Notes: generated by a model from the letters alone, not told the origin. Shown: positions 1 to 8,942, counted from the stretch's first letter. The stretch: 10,245 nt of DNA from Neisseriales bacterium (GCA_008017145.1 SSGY01000188.1:1-10245); one strand, 5' to 3'. Numbers and translations are program-made.

Positions 1-2064
1 GGGACTATTATTATCCTGGATTCCCATTAATTTTAAATCTGAATTACCCGTATTTTTATAAGTTATCCCTATGGACATCCCTGCATTATTACTACTGCCT
101 GAAAAAATATACGAGTTTTGTTCAGTGCCATTGCCAGAATAAGCACTACCATTAATGACGGTATAACTTTCTATTGAAATACTTTGCGCATAACCCTGCA
201 CATTCCAACTAATGCTGCTTGCTACGCTCCCAGTAGGTGTTTGTCCATTAGCAGTGTAGCTAACAGTATAATTACTCGTTCCACTACTTTCTACAGGGCT
301 GTAGGTAGGACCCAATTTTAACGTGCTAGTACAAGAGCTTTCTGCGTTCAAAGTTGCTCCACAGGTTGTGGCACTTTCAATTAAGTATGAAGGATTGTTA
401 CTTAATGTATTTGTAATATTAGCTGGCAAATTACCGCTATTACTGATGGTTAAAGCCAGAGTGGTTGATTCAAAATTATTTCCACTAATTGTTAAGCTAG
501 GGGTAGCTGGGGTAATTGTGATTATTGCACTATAAGATGTTGAATTGTATGTAATAGGTATCAGTCTGTTATAAGACGTTGTTCCACCAGTACCAGCATA
601 ACTAGCATTAAAACCCACATTGATTTGCCCGCCAAGATCAACTTGATTATCATTTACATTAACTGTGTATTCACATGAGCTACCTATTGCCAGTGAGCCG
701 ATCGTTGCACAATTATTAGCACCAAGAGTAGCGGTAGCATTACCTCCTACAACAATTGGTGCTGGAATGCTGATGTTATTGAGGCTATAGCCACCAATAT
801 TGGTAACAGTAATAGTGGTACTGCCACCAACAGTTGCTAAAAAAGAAAGCGGATCTGCAGAGCTAGACATTGAAACCAGTGCTGCTCCTACACCGTTATA
901 CCATGTTACATTAGCAACTACATTGCTAACACTACCACCAGTATAAGGAATTGTAATATTGGCATTTCCACCTGATTCAGTTACGTTGAAGCTAATAGTA
1001 CAAGTTCCACTTGGTGCTAAAGAGCTATTACTGCAACCAGATAGATTGCTAATCCCACTACCCGCAGTAACGCTCCCTAGCTCTGCGGTTTGATTACCAG
1101 CGTTACGAACTAATACGCTACCACTAGTTGTTATGGCTGTGTTGATCAGCGGAATTAATCCGGTAGTTAAGATTGCACCAGAAGCAGCTGGTTCTACTGC
1201 AACATCAACACTATTACTAAACTGAGCTGTATTATTTAAAGCTTTAGCAACATTCTTAGCTGAATTATTTTTGAGTTTACTTGCTATATTTGAATCAACG
1301 GTTATAGCCGCACTAATTGAAGAATTAGCAATTGGCGAGCTAATTTCAACCGCTTGAACAAAATTAGACTGAATCTGCTGCCCGCTGATATTCCCATTAA
1401 CTATAGTGATTGCTGGTTTGTTAATTGTTATACTTGAAACATCATAGACTTGATTTTGACCGCTGCCATATAAGTAAATTGTTGCATAACCCGTAGGATT
1501 ACCATAACCTGAAATGCTTGCTCCAGATTGGAATTTGGCGCCTGCAGTTGCTGTATTATTTTGAACCTGTGCATAACTGATTAACTGTGTAAAACTTTGA
1601 GGGTGATTATCAAGATTATAACTGGCTTTGATCTGGATTGAGCCCTGAGTATTAAGTCCATTCAACATTGGTGTTACTATTGCAATCGGACAAGCCTGAT
1701 TTGCGGCAACTGTTGAACATTGACTTGCATCAATGCTAGCCAAATTTTGTGCTCGTTTAGATAAACTAGTTAATCTTGAAGCCAAAGATGTATGAGCAAC
1801 ATTAGTGGTTAAGCCATAACTAATACTACTTATTGATTTGTTGGTATTGTTGTGTACATAAACTACAGTTGAAGTCGAACTATTACCAAAAACTGGGATA
1901 ACTCCTGCGTTGTCTATCGTAACTGCAGTCGGAGTAACTGTTGGAGATGCTCCATTACTATTATTTGCTGTCGAGTTACTGCAAGCCGTAATACTAGCAA
2001 TAACAAGTAATCCAGAGGCAAGGCATAGCAATTTTGTTTTTAGCAATCGCGAGAAGTTCTTCAT
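1..2064 (-). CDS. Large lipoprotein with repeated Ig-like (ASH/choice-of-anchor-D-like) domains, 3' end outside window
   Basis: The frame is open without a stop from an ATG at 2064 to the window edge, giving 688 residues of a longer protein. The N-terminus is a lipoprotein signal: MKNFSRLLKTK, a hydrophobic core, then lipobox ITAC with the lipidated Cys at residue 28, followed by a Ser/Asn/Thr-rich spacer. The rest is rich in Asn, Ser, Thr and Gly and looks all-beta. A short motif of the form N-x-G-N/G recurs at about residues 321, 422, 542 and 671 (RNAGN, TNIGG, SNSGN, KNTGN), with a looser copy near 72. After the first copies comes a Cys pair 9 to 12 residues apart: C116/C125, C344/C355, C452/C464, C568/C578, in contexts such as LAPSGTC. 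Repeats of this type are known from ASH/HYDIN-like and choice-of-anchor D domains of exported bacterial proteins. A surface or periplasmic scaffold or adhesin-like role is inference. It follows lepA on the same strand but is separated from it by a terminator. No strong ribosome site precedes the ATG. Confidence 0.85.
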   Translation of the reverse strand, partial: MKNFSRLLKTKLLCLASGLLVIASITACSNSTANNSNGASPTVTPTAVTIDNAGVIPVFGNSSTSTVVYVHNNTNKSISSISYGLTTNVAHTSLASRLTSLSKRAQNLASIDASQCSTVAANQACPIAIVTPMLNGLNTQGSIQIKASYNLDNHPQSFTQLISYAQVQNNTATAGAKFQSGASISGYGNPTGYATIYLYGSGQNQVYDVSSITINKPAITIVNGNISGQQIQSNFVQAVEISSPIANSSISAAITVDSNIASKLKNNSAKNVAKALNNTAQFSNSVDVAVEPAASGAILTTGLIPLINTAITTSGSVLVRNAGNQTAELGSVTAGSGISNLSGCSNSSLAPSGTCTISFNVTESGGNANITIPYTGGSVSNVVANVTWYNGVGAALVSMSSSADPLSFLATVGGSTTITVTNIGGYSLNNISIPAPIVVGGNATATLGANNCATIGSLAIGSSCEYTVNVNDNQVDLGGQINVGFNASYAGTGGTTSYNRLIPITYNSTSYSAIITITPATPSLTISGNNFESTTLALTISNSGNLPANITNTLSNNPSYLIESATTCGATLNAESSCTSTLKLGPTYSPVESSGTSNYTVSYTANGQTPTGSVASSISWNVQGYAQSISIESYTVINGSAYSGNGTEQNSYIFSGSSNNAGMSIGITYKNTGNSDLKLMGIQDNNSP

Positions 2065-2121
2065 TTTTTATAAGACCTGATAATAGTTAATCTAAAGCAA
2101 TAATAGTATATTACTTAGTTT

Positions 2122-2151
2122 AGCATAGACTTTCAGGATTATTTTATCCAA
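2122..2151 (-). promoter_or_regulatory. Possible promoter of the Ig-repeat lipoprotein gene
   Basis: On the minus strand a TTGGAT (2146-2151) and a TATGCT (2122-2127) are 18 bases apart, a weak sigma-70-like pair. A better -10 alone, TATACT, lies at 2105-2110 but has no good -35. Either would start transcription after the lepA terminator and before the ATG at 2064. The prediction rests on hexamer similarity only. Confidence 0.3.
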
Positions 2152-2246
2152 AACGGATATTTATGACAGATTTTTAGATTACTTGAGTGCAACGCTGTTG
2201 GGGCAATTGAAATAATGAAATTAGGTAGTGAATATAAATTTAGAAA

Positions 2247-2280
2247 ATAAAACCCACTCATAAAAATAAGTGGGTTTTAT
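2247..2280 (-). terminator. Intrinsic terminator of lepA
   Basis: A perfect 12-bp inverted repeat (ATAAAACCCACT at 2247-2258 with AGTGGGTTTTAT at 2269-2280) encloses a 10-base loop. Read on the minus strand the stem ends in a T-rich tract (TTTTATTTTCT). It begins 17 bases after the lepA stop codon, which fits termination of lepA and separates it from the lipoprotein gene downstream. Confidence 0.85.
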
Positions 2281-2296
2281 AAAGTATCAACGTGGT

Positions 2297-4084
2297 TTAG
2301 TCAACCTGCAAAATTGCCAAGAAAGCAGTTTGTGGAATCTCAATATTTCCAACCTGCTTCATGCGTTTTTTACCTGCTTTTTGCTTCTCAAGTAGTTTTT
2401 TCTTACGGCTAATATCACCACCATAACATTTTGCCAATACGTTCTTACGCATAGCTTTAACTGTTTCACGAGCAATAATGTGCGCACCAATTGCTGCCTG
2501 AATCGCAATATCAAACATCTGGCGCGGAATTAGCTCACGCAGTTTAGAAACTAATTCTCGCCCACGATATTGTGAATTGGCACGATGCACGATGAGCGAT
2601 AAAGCATCAACTCGCTCACCATTTACCAGCACATCCAATTTAACCAAATCCGAAACGCGGAATTCTTTAAACTCATAATCAAACGAAGCATAGCCACGTG
2701 AAACTGATTTTAGTTTATCAAAGAAGTCCAACACCACTTCATTAAGCGGTATTTCATAACAGAGCATAACTTGGCGACCCATATATTGCATATTCATCTG
2801 TACGCCACGTTTTTGCGTACATAAGGTAATTACCGCGCCAACATGATCATTTGGGACTAAAATATTAGCGGTAATGATAGGCTCACGAATTTCCTGAATC
2901 CGACTAGGATCGGGTAATTTAGCTGGATTTTCAACCGTAAATACCTCGCCTGTTTTATCCAAAACCTGATACACCACGGTTGGTGCGGTAGTAATCAAGT
3001 CCATATCAAATTCACGCTCTAGACGTTCTTGGACAATTTCTAAATGCAATAAGCCTAAGAAACCACAACGAAAACCAAAACCTAAGGCTTGCGAAACTTC
3101 TGGTTCGTAATTTAGCGAAGCATCATTAAGTTTAAGCTTCTCTAATGAATCACGGAGATTTTCATAATCATGCGACTCTACCGGATAAAGCCCGGCAAAT
3201 ACTTTCGGCTGAATCTCTTTAAAGCCAGGTAATTGTTCGCTAGCTGGATTAGCATCTAACGTCACGGTATCGCCAACTTTGGCATATTGTAATTCTTTAA
3301 TACCTGCAATAATGTACCCTACTTGTCCTGCTGACAATTGAGCTTTTTGAATTGCTTTAGGTGTGAAAACACCAACTTGTTCACATAGATAAGTGGCTTT
3401 ATTACTCATAAATTTGATCTTATCTTTGGGTTTTAAGACCCCATCAACTACGCGTACCAGCATTACTACACCCACATAATTATCAAACCATGAGTCAATA
3501 ATTAATGCTTTGAGCGGTTTGTCAACCTCCCCACGTGGTGGTGGAACTTTGGCAACGACTAATTCGAGCACATCTTGTAGCCCAATTCCATTTTTCGCAG
3601 AGCAATGCACTGCGTCCATCGCCTCAAGTCCGATAATATCTTCAATCTCTTGCGCAACCCGATCAGGCTCTGCTGATGGCAAATCAATCTTGTTTAAAAT
3701 AGGTAATACTTCAACGCCCAAATCAATCGCAGTATAACAATTGGCGACCGTTTGTGCCTCAACCCCTTGTGAAGCATCAACTACCAACAGCGCACCTTCA
3801 CAAGCCGATAAAGAACGCGATACTTCATAGGAGAAATCAACATGTCCTGGAGTATCAATCAAGTTAAGATTATAGATAATTCCATCTTTTGCTTTATAGT
3901 TTAGTGCTGCCGTTTGGGCTTTAATCGTGATTCCGCGCTCTTTTTCGATATCCATTGAATCAAGCACTTGCGAATCCATCTCGCGTTTGTCTAATCCACC
4001 ACAAAACTCGATAAAACGATCAGCCAGCGTAGATTTGCCGTGGTCAATATGGGCAATAATTGAGAAATTTCGTATATGTTTCAT
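2297..4084 (-). CDS. lepA: Elongation factor 4 (LepA), ribosome back-translocating GTPase
   Basis: Complete 595-residue LepA/EF4, close to the E. coli length of 599. This translational GTPase binds ribosomes, is linked to back-translocation and recovery of stalled elongation and to 30S biogenesis, and is found at the membrane or in the cytosol. All GTPase motifs are visible: P-loop AHIDHGKST (11-19), switch I RGITI (50-54), DTPGH (77-81), NKID (131-134) and SAK (162-164). The EF-G-like domains follow, and the family-specific C-terminal domain is intact ([20 protein letters not shown], then [17 protein letters not shown] and [16 protein letters not shown]). The start is set by the usual [18 protein letters not shown]-terminus; AGGA at 4089-4092 lies four bases upstream of the ATG. 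In Gamma- and Betaproteobacteria lepA usually follows mucD and precedes lepB. Here a lipoprotein gene lies on each side, and lepB is not seen in the window. Confidence 0.98.
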   Translation of the reverse strand: MKHIRNFSIIAHIDHGKSTLADRFIEFCGGLDKREMDSQVLDSMDIEKERGITIKAQTAALNYKAKDGIIYNLNLIDTPGHVDFSYEVSRSLSACEGALLVVDASQGVEAQTVANCYTAIDLGVEVLPILNKIDLPSAEPDRVAQEIEDIIGLEAMDAVHCSAKNGIGLQDVLELVVAKVPPPRGEVDKPLKALIIDSWFDNYVGVVMLVRVVDGVLKPKDKIKFMSNKATYLCEQVGVFTPKAIQKAQLSAGQVGYIIAGIKELQYAKVGDTVTLDANPASEQLPGFKEIQPKVFAGLYPVESHDYENLRDSLEKLKLNDASLNYEPEVSQALGFGFRCGFLGLLHLEIVQERLEREFDMDLITTAPTVVYQVLDKTGEVFTVENPAKLPDPSRIQEIREPIITANILVPNDHVGAVITLCTQKRGVQMNMQYMGRQVMLCYEIPLNEVVLDFFDKLKSVSRGYASFDYEFKEFRVSDLVKLDVLVNGERVDALSLIVHRANSQYRGRELVSKLRELIPRQMFDIAIQAAIGAHIIARETVKAMRKNVLAKCYGGDISRKKKLLEKQKAGKKRMKQVGNIEIPQTAFLAILQVD

Positions 4085-4125
4085 GTTGTCCTAAAATCAG
4101 TATTTGTACAAAATAAAATATGCGG

Positions 4126-4134
4126 ATTATAACA
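4126..4134 (-). promoter_or_regulatory. Extended -10 promoter element of lepA
   Basis: On the minus strand TGTTATAAT (4126-4134) is a perfect TATAAT preceded by the TG of an extended -10. No good -35 hexamer is seen 16-18 bases upstream, as is common for extended -10 promoters. Transcription would begin near 4119, leaving a leader of about 35 bases before the lepA ATG. Its position just after the preceding gene's terminator supports independent expression of lepA. Confidence 0.55.
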
Positions 4135-4163
4135 CATTGTGCCGCCCAATTTATCTGAAATAC

Positions 4164-4192
4164 AAAACCCCGGAGATATCCTCCGAGGTTTT
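4164..4192 (-). terminator. Intrinsic terminator of the 945-aa lipoprotein gene
   Basis: Inverted repeat AAAACC-C-CGGAG (4164-4175), loop ATATC, then CTCCG-A-GGTTTT (4181-4192): an 11-bp stem with one internal mismatch. On the minus strand it ends in TTTTGTATTT, the expected T-rich tail. It starts 7 bases past the lipoprotein stop codon and lies upstream of the lepA -10 element. Confidence 0.85.
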
Positions 4193-4199
4193 AGCTAAA

Positions 4200-7037
4200 T
4201 TACCAATAGGAACTTAGCGAGCAGACAAACGTAGGCAATTCATAGCTGCTCTTATAATCTACCCACGGCCATTCACAGTTTGGCACAGTTATATTGTAAG
4301 GGGGTGGCATATTTGGCGTATACCCCGTAGGATTAAGGCTTAAATAAGTGTACTGTCCTGGGTAAGTATGACCATAAAATGAAGCACCATTACCAGAAGG
4401 GGAACCATTAACAAATAATAAGTTACCGTTAAGTAGAAGCCCACTAACATAACTATTATTTCCGGATGGATTGGTTGAAGTTAAAGTTACATTTAGAAAA
4501 GCCGGAGCCCAGTTATAGGGCATTCCATCTGGATTACCCGGATAATTCCAGCGTGAATACTCACTATTTATGCTTTCACCATTAATTTGAACTATATCAA
4601 GGTTTGGGTTATAGGATATCCCAATAGTATTAGTATCATAGCTTGCGCTATTTTGAACTGGATTAATACCAAATGAGGCAATGAAACCATCCGGGAATGT
4701 TGTCTGCACTCCCGCGGGAACAACAACATAAGCATTTTTTTCATTAGCATTACCAAATCCGCCCACACTAATATTACTATATGACGAACCAGCAACCAAA
4801 GTTGAACCGTCATACCAATTAGTACCAAAATTATTGGGATCATATGAGTACATATAAGTTATTGGACGAGAACTTGTGCTCTGAGGATTATTAGTAAAAA
4901 GAACCGTTGTCCACGCATTACCTGCTAAGTTAGCAAAAACCAACATATGCGCAGCCAAATACGCAAAAGTGCTATTAGAGGCAGTATAACTTATCATATT
5001 ATTGTTAATGCTACCTGAAACATCAGATTGATAATAATTTGTTTGCCAGTTACCGCACATTAAATATGGAACGCCTTGAGTACCTAAAGAAAAAGTGCCA
5101 TCTGCGCCATTGGGAACATACCAGTATAGATTATAACCAGGGATTTGTCCAACCGCGGATGGATTGCACGCACTAAGGTTAATATTGTTAGCCAAACTAC
5201 CACTTACTTGTGGGTATGACTCGAGTGCAACATAATACGGCATCAGTGATTGATTGATAGTTTGATAGTTCAATCCATTTGGATAACCTGTCGGTGTGGC
5301 TAAATAGCCCGGAACAACTGCTTGGTTAAATTGCACAAAAGATTCACTGCCATTGATAAATAGCTGTGGCGCACTTTCATAGTTAGACGCAATTATAGAC
5401 AATAGTTCAGCACTTGACTCAGTATTTGTGGCATTGTAGGTCGAAACACTTTGTGCCCATGTTCGAACATCGTTAAGACCATAGTACTGGTAAATCATAG
5501 TTGTTGAGCTTAGATTTTGTAAAGATGTACCAAGTGCCGAAGTATAGCCTTGAACTCCTGAACCCGAAGTTGCTTTATTTAAATTAGCCAGCAAGAAACT
5601 CATTGGGGTCTGTACAGTAGAACCACTTGCAGTCTTTCCACTACTTAATAAAGCTGCGTAATTTGGAGGATTATTATCAGTAACACTCTGACCATTTACG
5701 ACAAAAGTAGTCGAACCACTTGGGTAAGTTTGTGCACCCATTATCTGATCAGTAACGATATATTCAAGAGTATTTTGAAAGGCTTGATTAATATATGCCG
5801 CAAAAAGTAGGGTTAATTGTTCTTGGGCGTTTACATATTGCTGCTGAATAGTACCAACACTTTCCCCCACAAGCTCAGAACTATTATCAATGTAGAAGAT
5901 AGTTGCCGGAACATTACCATAAGATAAAGATTGATTCAATGTTGATGTGCTATTGACATAAGCCATTGCATTATTATAATTAACCTGATTATTTAAGTAC
6001 TCTAAATAATAAGCTTGTTGCATAGCAAATACGCTTTGTTGATAAGCCTGCATTAAAGTATCGTTATACTGATCATATAGCAAAACATAATTATTATAAT
6101 TCTGAGTCTGAATTTGACTAACTAGTGTAGTGTACAATTGTTGATACATTAACAATTGACTACTGGTAGTAATACTAGCCTGAGTTACACATTGATAAGG
6201 CTGGCTACAGGTATCACTGGTTACTGCTCCGGACAAATTAACTAAACTATTTTGATAATCTTGTTGATTCCCATCTTTAGTTACAGCAGGTAGATACGTA
6301 TTGGTTAGCCACGCTGGATTTGCTGCCATATATGCAGCCAAATCAGATTCGTTCATATAATTTGCGGTGCTTGCTCCACTGCTGGTACTACTATTCCAAA
6401 ACTGAATATCATACATGATATTCCCCATTAATCCAATCTCATTGGTTGATACCCCATTATTAGAAATGCCCGTAAAATAACTAACTGATTGTTGGAAAAG
6501 ATACTGATCTGTAGCTTCATTTGATAGGGCGTTTAAATAATTATCCATATAAAAAGTATTATTGGATAAATTTAACGCATTGGTAATATTTTGAATTTGT
6601 GCCTCTTGAACAGCCAATTGCTGAATAATAAGATTAAATGCAGATTGAATACATGCATTACCAGCTGTGGTCCCTTCAAGATTTAGAACGCTGCTACCCG
6701 CTTTGGCTATCGCACCCAACGCAGGTCCTGCAACAGGAATAAAACTCACAAAACTGGAAGCTACAGTAAGTCCTGTTGCAGCATCATTACTTTGACCACA
6801 GTTACCCGTAGTTGAAGATTGTAATCTCCTGGTTGATGAGCTCATTATGTTTGATGTTGGACTTGGATTAAATAACGCCTGGATTGCAGGATATGAATTA
6901 GGACCTTGCGGTGGATTGTGTGTACTAGCAGTATTGTTAGAAACAGTTCCAGCTCCGCTACAAGCAGATAAGCTTACAGCTAGCAGTAAGCCAAATCCAG
7001 AGTAGATTCTTAACCAGTTTTTTATCTGCGTTTTCAT
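4200..7037 (-). CDS. Large lipoprotein of unknown function between mucD and lepA
   Basis: Complete 945-residue protein that I do not recognise as a named family. It has a lipoprotein signal: basic start MKTQIKNWLR, a hydrophobic core and lipobox LSAC with Cys26, then a disordered Ser/Thr/Asn/Pro-rich linker to about residue 75. Residues 90-120 form a small-residue hydrophobic stretch (VSFIPVAGPALGAIAKAG). Residues 127-430 are Gln/Tyr/Asn-rich and probably helical, with segments such as IIQQLAVQEAQIQNITNAL and Tyr/Gln-rich stretches near 300-350. From about 640 onward the protein is Gly/Asn/Ser/Tyr-rich with beta-like character and ends in aromatic residues (EWPWVDY to SLSSYW), with a late Cys pair. 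The remaining cysteines include C80, C129, C277 and C283, which suits oxidising periplasmic or surface folding. The hydrophobic-hairpin-plus-helices layout recalls alpha-helical pore-forming proteins, but this is weak resemblance and not a homology call. The gene has its own promoter-like sequence and terminator. Confidence 0.9.
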   Translation of the reverse strand: MKTQIKNWLRIYSGFGLLLAVSLSACSGAGTVSNNTASTHNPPQGPNSYPAIQALFNPSPTSNIMSSSTRRLQSSTTGNCGQSNDAATGLTVASSFVSFIPVAGPALGAIAKAGSSVLNLEGTTAGNACIQSAFNLIIQQLAVQEAQIQNITNALNLSNNTFYMDNYLNALSNEATDQYLFQQSVSYFTGISNNGVSTNEIGLMGNIMYDIQFWNSSTSSGASTANYMNESDLAAYMAANPAWLTNTYLPAVTKDGNQQDYQNSLVNLSGAVTSDTCSQPYQCVTQASITTSSQLLMYQQLYTTLVSQIQTQNYNNYVLLYDQYNDTLMQAYQQSVFAMQQAYYLEYLNNQVNYNNAMAYVNSTSTLNQSLSYGNVPATIFYIDNSSELVGESVGTIQQQYVNAQEQLTLLFAAYINQAFQNTLEYIVTDQIMGAQTYPSGSTTFVVNGQSVTDNNPPNYAALLSSGKTASGSTVQTPMSFLLANLNKATSGSGVQGYTSALGTSLQNLSSTTMIYQYYGLNDVRTWAQSVSTYNATNTESSAELLSIIASNYESAPQLFINGSESFVQFNQAVVPGYLATPTGYPNGLNYQTINQSLMPYYVALESYPQVSGSLANNINLSACNPSAVGQIPGYNLYWYVPNGADGTFSLGTQGVPYLMCGNWQTNYYQSDVSGSINNNMISYTASNSTFAYLAAHMLVFANLAGNAWTTVLFTNNPQSTSSRPITYMYSYDPNNFGTNWYDGSTLVAGSSYSNISVGGFGNANEKNAYVVVPAGVQTTFPDGFIASFGINPVQNSASYDTNTIGISYNPNLDIVQINGESINSEYSRWNYPGNPDGMPYNWAPAFLNVTLTSTNPSGNNSYVSGLLLNGNLLFVNGSPSGNGASFYGHTYPGQYTYLSLNPTGYTPNMPPPYNITVPNCEWPWVDYKSSYELPTFVCSLSSYW

Positions 7038-7066
7038 AAATTAATTTCCAGCAAAATATTTTGATA

Positions 7067-7075
7067 ATTCTAGCA
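7067..7075 (-). promoter_or_regulatory. Possible extended -10 element of the 945-aa lipoprotein gene
   Basis: On the minus strand TGCTAGAAT (7067-7075) is TAGAAT, five of six matches to TATAAT, preceded by the TG of an extended -10. It lies 29 bases before the ATG at 7037. No convincing -35 is visible. The ribosome site is also weak: a GGA about 11 bases before the start. Confidence 0.35.
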
Positions 7076-7226
7076 CAGTAAAACTCACTAAAGCGATATA
7101 TAACTATGACTTTAGTCTGATAGAGATTAAAATCTCAGAATCAAACAAATACCATACTGATTTAAATCTAAATATTTAGCGCGTATCTAACAAACACTCC
7201 ATGAAAAAACTTAAGAAGAAATTGAA

Positions 7227-7255
7227 AAAAGTACGCTTAAACTAAGCGTACTTTT
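7227..7255 (-). terminator. Intrinsic terminator of the mucD-like gene
   Basis: Perfect 13-bp inverted repeat (AAAAGTACGCTTA at 7227-7239, TAAGCGTACTTTT at 7243-7255) with a 3-base loop. On the minus strand it runs into six T residues. It lies 19 bases beyond the protease stop codon, so the protease message probably ends here and is not continuous with the downstream lipoprotein gene. Confidence 0.9.
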
Positions 7256-7274
7256 AAGAGTATAAAACTTTAAA

Positions 7275-8732
7275 TTAATTTATGTTTTGACCGCCAATAG
7301 TAAATGGTAAAAACATAGTAATTGTCCGTTGCGAATCGGTACGTAAGATTTTCAACACGATAGTCTGCCCATTTTTGTAGCGATCTACTATTTTCACAAA
7401 TTGATCCAATGACGCAATGGGCGTATTAGCAATTCCAAGAATAATATCACCGCTTGCCAAGCCCGCGAATTGTGCATCACCGTTTACGCTTTGGATAACC
7501 AGTGCAGAATTTAGCTTCAGACCTAGCTGTTGCAATTGCTTCGCATTTAACTGCGCTACTGCAATACCTAATTTAGTAATTTGTTTACTGCTAGCGTTAT
7601 TAGAATTATTACCATTATTGTTAGGTGATGACGTTCCATTTTCATCAGATGCCATAGTAGTAGCAGTAAGATTAATTTGTTGGTTATTCCGCCAAATTAC
7701 TAGATTAACTGGTTTATTCGGACCTAAATTACTTACAATTTGCGGAAGCTTAGATGTATCGCTAATTTCTTGCCCATTAGCTTTTAATATTACGTCACCA
7801 ACTTCAATTCCAGCTTTTTCAGCTGCAGAACCAGCATCAACACCATTAACTAACGCTCCCTTGGCACTACTTAAACCAAATGAAGAAGCTAATTCTTCGG
7901 TCACAGGCTGAATTGCAATCCCTAAGCGACCATGAACTACTTTACCCGTTGATTTTAGCTGATCTGCCACCCGCATTGCATAATCGATTGGAATGGAGAA
8001 TGAAATTCCCATATAGCCACCGCTCTTACTGTAAATCTGTGAGTTAATTCCAACTACTTCACCGTTGAGATTAATCAGCGGGCCACCAGAATTACCTGGA
8101 TTAATCGGTACATCCGTTTGGATATATGGAACTGCGCTATCATCAGGAAGACTTCGTGACAAAGCAGAAACAATTCCTTGAGTAATCGTATTTTCAAGAC
8201 CAAATGGCGAACCAATTGCCACCACCCAGTTACCCGCTTTGAGATTATTAGGATTGCCAATTTTGACACTTGGTAAATTTTTAGCAGCGATTTTAATTAC
8301 CGCCACATCACTAGTCATGTCAACCCCAACAACTTTGGCTTTAAATTCACGTTTATCGCTAAGTTTTACAGTCACACTATCAGCATTATTCACTACGTGT
8401 GCATTGGTTAAAATATAGCCATCACTTGATAAAATAAAGCCCGAACCTAAGCCCCGTTGCTTATATTTTTGTTGTTGCTGCGGCACCATTCGTTTGAAAA
8501 AATAGTCAAACATTGGATCGCCCGTACTACCGAACTGACCACCTTGTGGAGTAACATTCTGTGTTACATTAATATTAACTACTGATTTACCAACATTCTC
8601 ATAAATTGCTGAAAAATCAGGATACGCAGAAACTATACCTGATGCAGAAGAATTAGGAATAGTTGCTGCAAAAGACGGTGTGCTGACAGAAATCGCAGCA
8701 ACCAAAGCCAGAATTAATTTTTTATTCATCAT
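7275..8732 (-). CDS. mucD: Do/DegQ-family periplasmic serine endoprotease (HtrA, MucD type)
   Basis: Complete periplasmic protease-chaperone of 485 residues that degrades or refolds damaged envelope proteins. With the start at 8732 it has a Sec signal peptide (MMNKKLILALVAAISVSTPSFA, cleavage after SFA), a trypsin-like domain with the full triad (His112 in TNAHVV, Asp142 in TSDVAVIKI, Ser215 in GNSGGPL), PDZ1 at about 265-355 and PDZ2 at about 385-475. The PDZ domains are joined by an unusually Asn/Ser-rich linker at about 362-382. The length matches the 450-500 of DegP/DegQ/MucD. A start at ATG 8732 (or the adjacent 8729) is preferred because AAAGG at 8741-8745 sits 8 bases upstream. The GTG at 8741, which would add three residues, overlaps that ribosome site. 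The position next to lepA (with one gene between) favours the MucD lineage. DegQ and DegP are alternative names I cannot exclude. Confidence 0.95.
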   Translation of the reverse strand: MMNKKLILALVAAISVSTPSFAATIPNSSASGIVSAYPDFSAIYENVGKSVVNINVTQNVTPQGGQFGSTGDPMFDYFFKRMVPQQQQKYKQRGLGSGFILSSDGYILTNAHVVNNADSVTVKLSDKREFKAKVVGVDMTSDVAVIKIAAKNLPSVKIGNPNNLKAGNWVVAIGSPFGLENTITQGIVSALSRSLPDDSAVPYIQTDVPINPGNSGGPLINLNGEVVGINSQIYSKSGGYMGISFSIPIDYAMRVADQLKSTGKVVHGRLGIAIQPVTEELASSFGLSSAKGALVNGVDAGSAAEKAGIEVGDVILKANGQEISDTSKLPQIVSNLGPNKPVNLVIWRNNQQINLTATTMASDENGTSSPNNNGNNSNNASSKQITKLGIAVAQLNAKQLQQLGLKLNSALVIQSVNGDAQFAGLASGDIILGIANTPIASLDQFVKIVDRYKNGQTIVLKILRTDSQRTITMFLPFTIGGQNIN

Positions 8733-8740
8733 CGTTATCA

Positions 8741-8745
8741 CCTTT
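8741..8745 (-). promoter_or_regulatory. Ribosome binding site that fixes the mucD start
   Basis: AAAGG on the minus strand lies 8 bases before the ATG at 8732 and 11 before the next ATG at 8729. It overlaps the in-frame GTG at 8741, which makes that GTG an unlikely start. Confidence 0.6.
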
Positions 8746-8942
8746 GCGGATTAGTTAAAAATAAAAAATTTCTCACTTATCTTTCAATACAGACACAAGA
8801 CAAGTAATCGCTGTAACTGTCTGAATATAACAGCAAACTCTAGACGTAGGTAGACCAACGATGTGTACACAAAGGTACTCAAAAGTCTTCCAACAACGCA
8901 ATTGCATTATAATATCAGCAGATACACCGCTATTTAATCACT

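Noticed and set aside
323..535. 70-codon hydrophobic open frame on the plus strand
   Set aside because: Antisense to the Ig-repeat lipoprotein frame, which is open over the full 2064 bases and has a clear lipobox start. The hydrophobicity arises from complementing Asn/Ser/Thr codons.
2145..2159. Inverted repeat TATCC-AAAAC-GGATA as an operator
   Set aside because: Only 5 bp per arm, no matching known operator and no second copy in the window. It is likely chance in AT-rich DNA.
3510..3737. 75-codon open frame on the plus strand inside lepA
   Set aside because: Antisense to the highly conserved GTPase domain of LepA, with no independent support.
7116..7140. Palindrome around GAGATT-AA-AATCTC upstream of the 945-aa lipoprotein gene
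   Set aside because: A 6-bp stem with a 2-base gap in AT-rich intergenic DNA, without a U-run or supporting copy, is not enough to call a site.
7417..7911. 164-codon open frame on the plus strand
   Set aside because: It lies wholly inside the antisense of the PDZ part of the mucD-like gene, has no ribosome site or recognisable domain, and its composition is that of a reverse-strand shadow.
8739..8741. GTG as the start of the mucD-like protease
   Set aside because: It overlaps the AAAGG ribosome site, which is correctly spaced for the ATG at 8732. The extra residues add nothing to the signal peptide.
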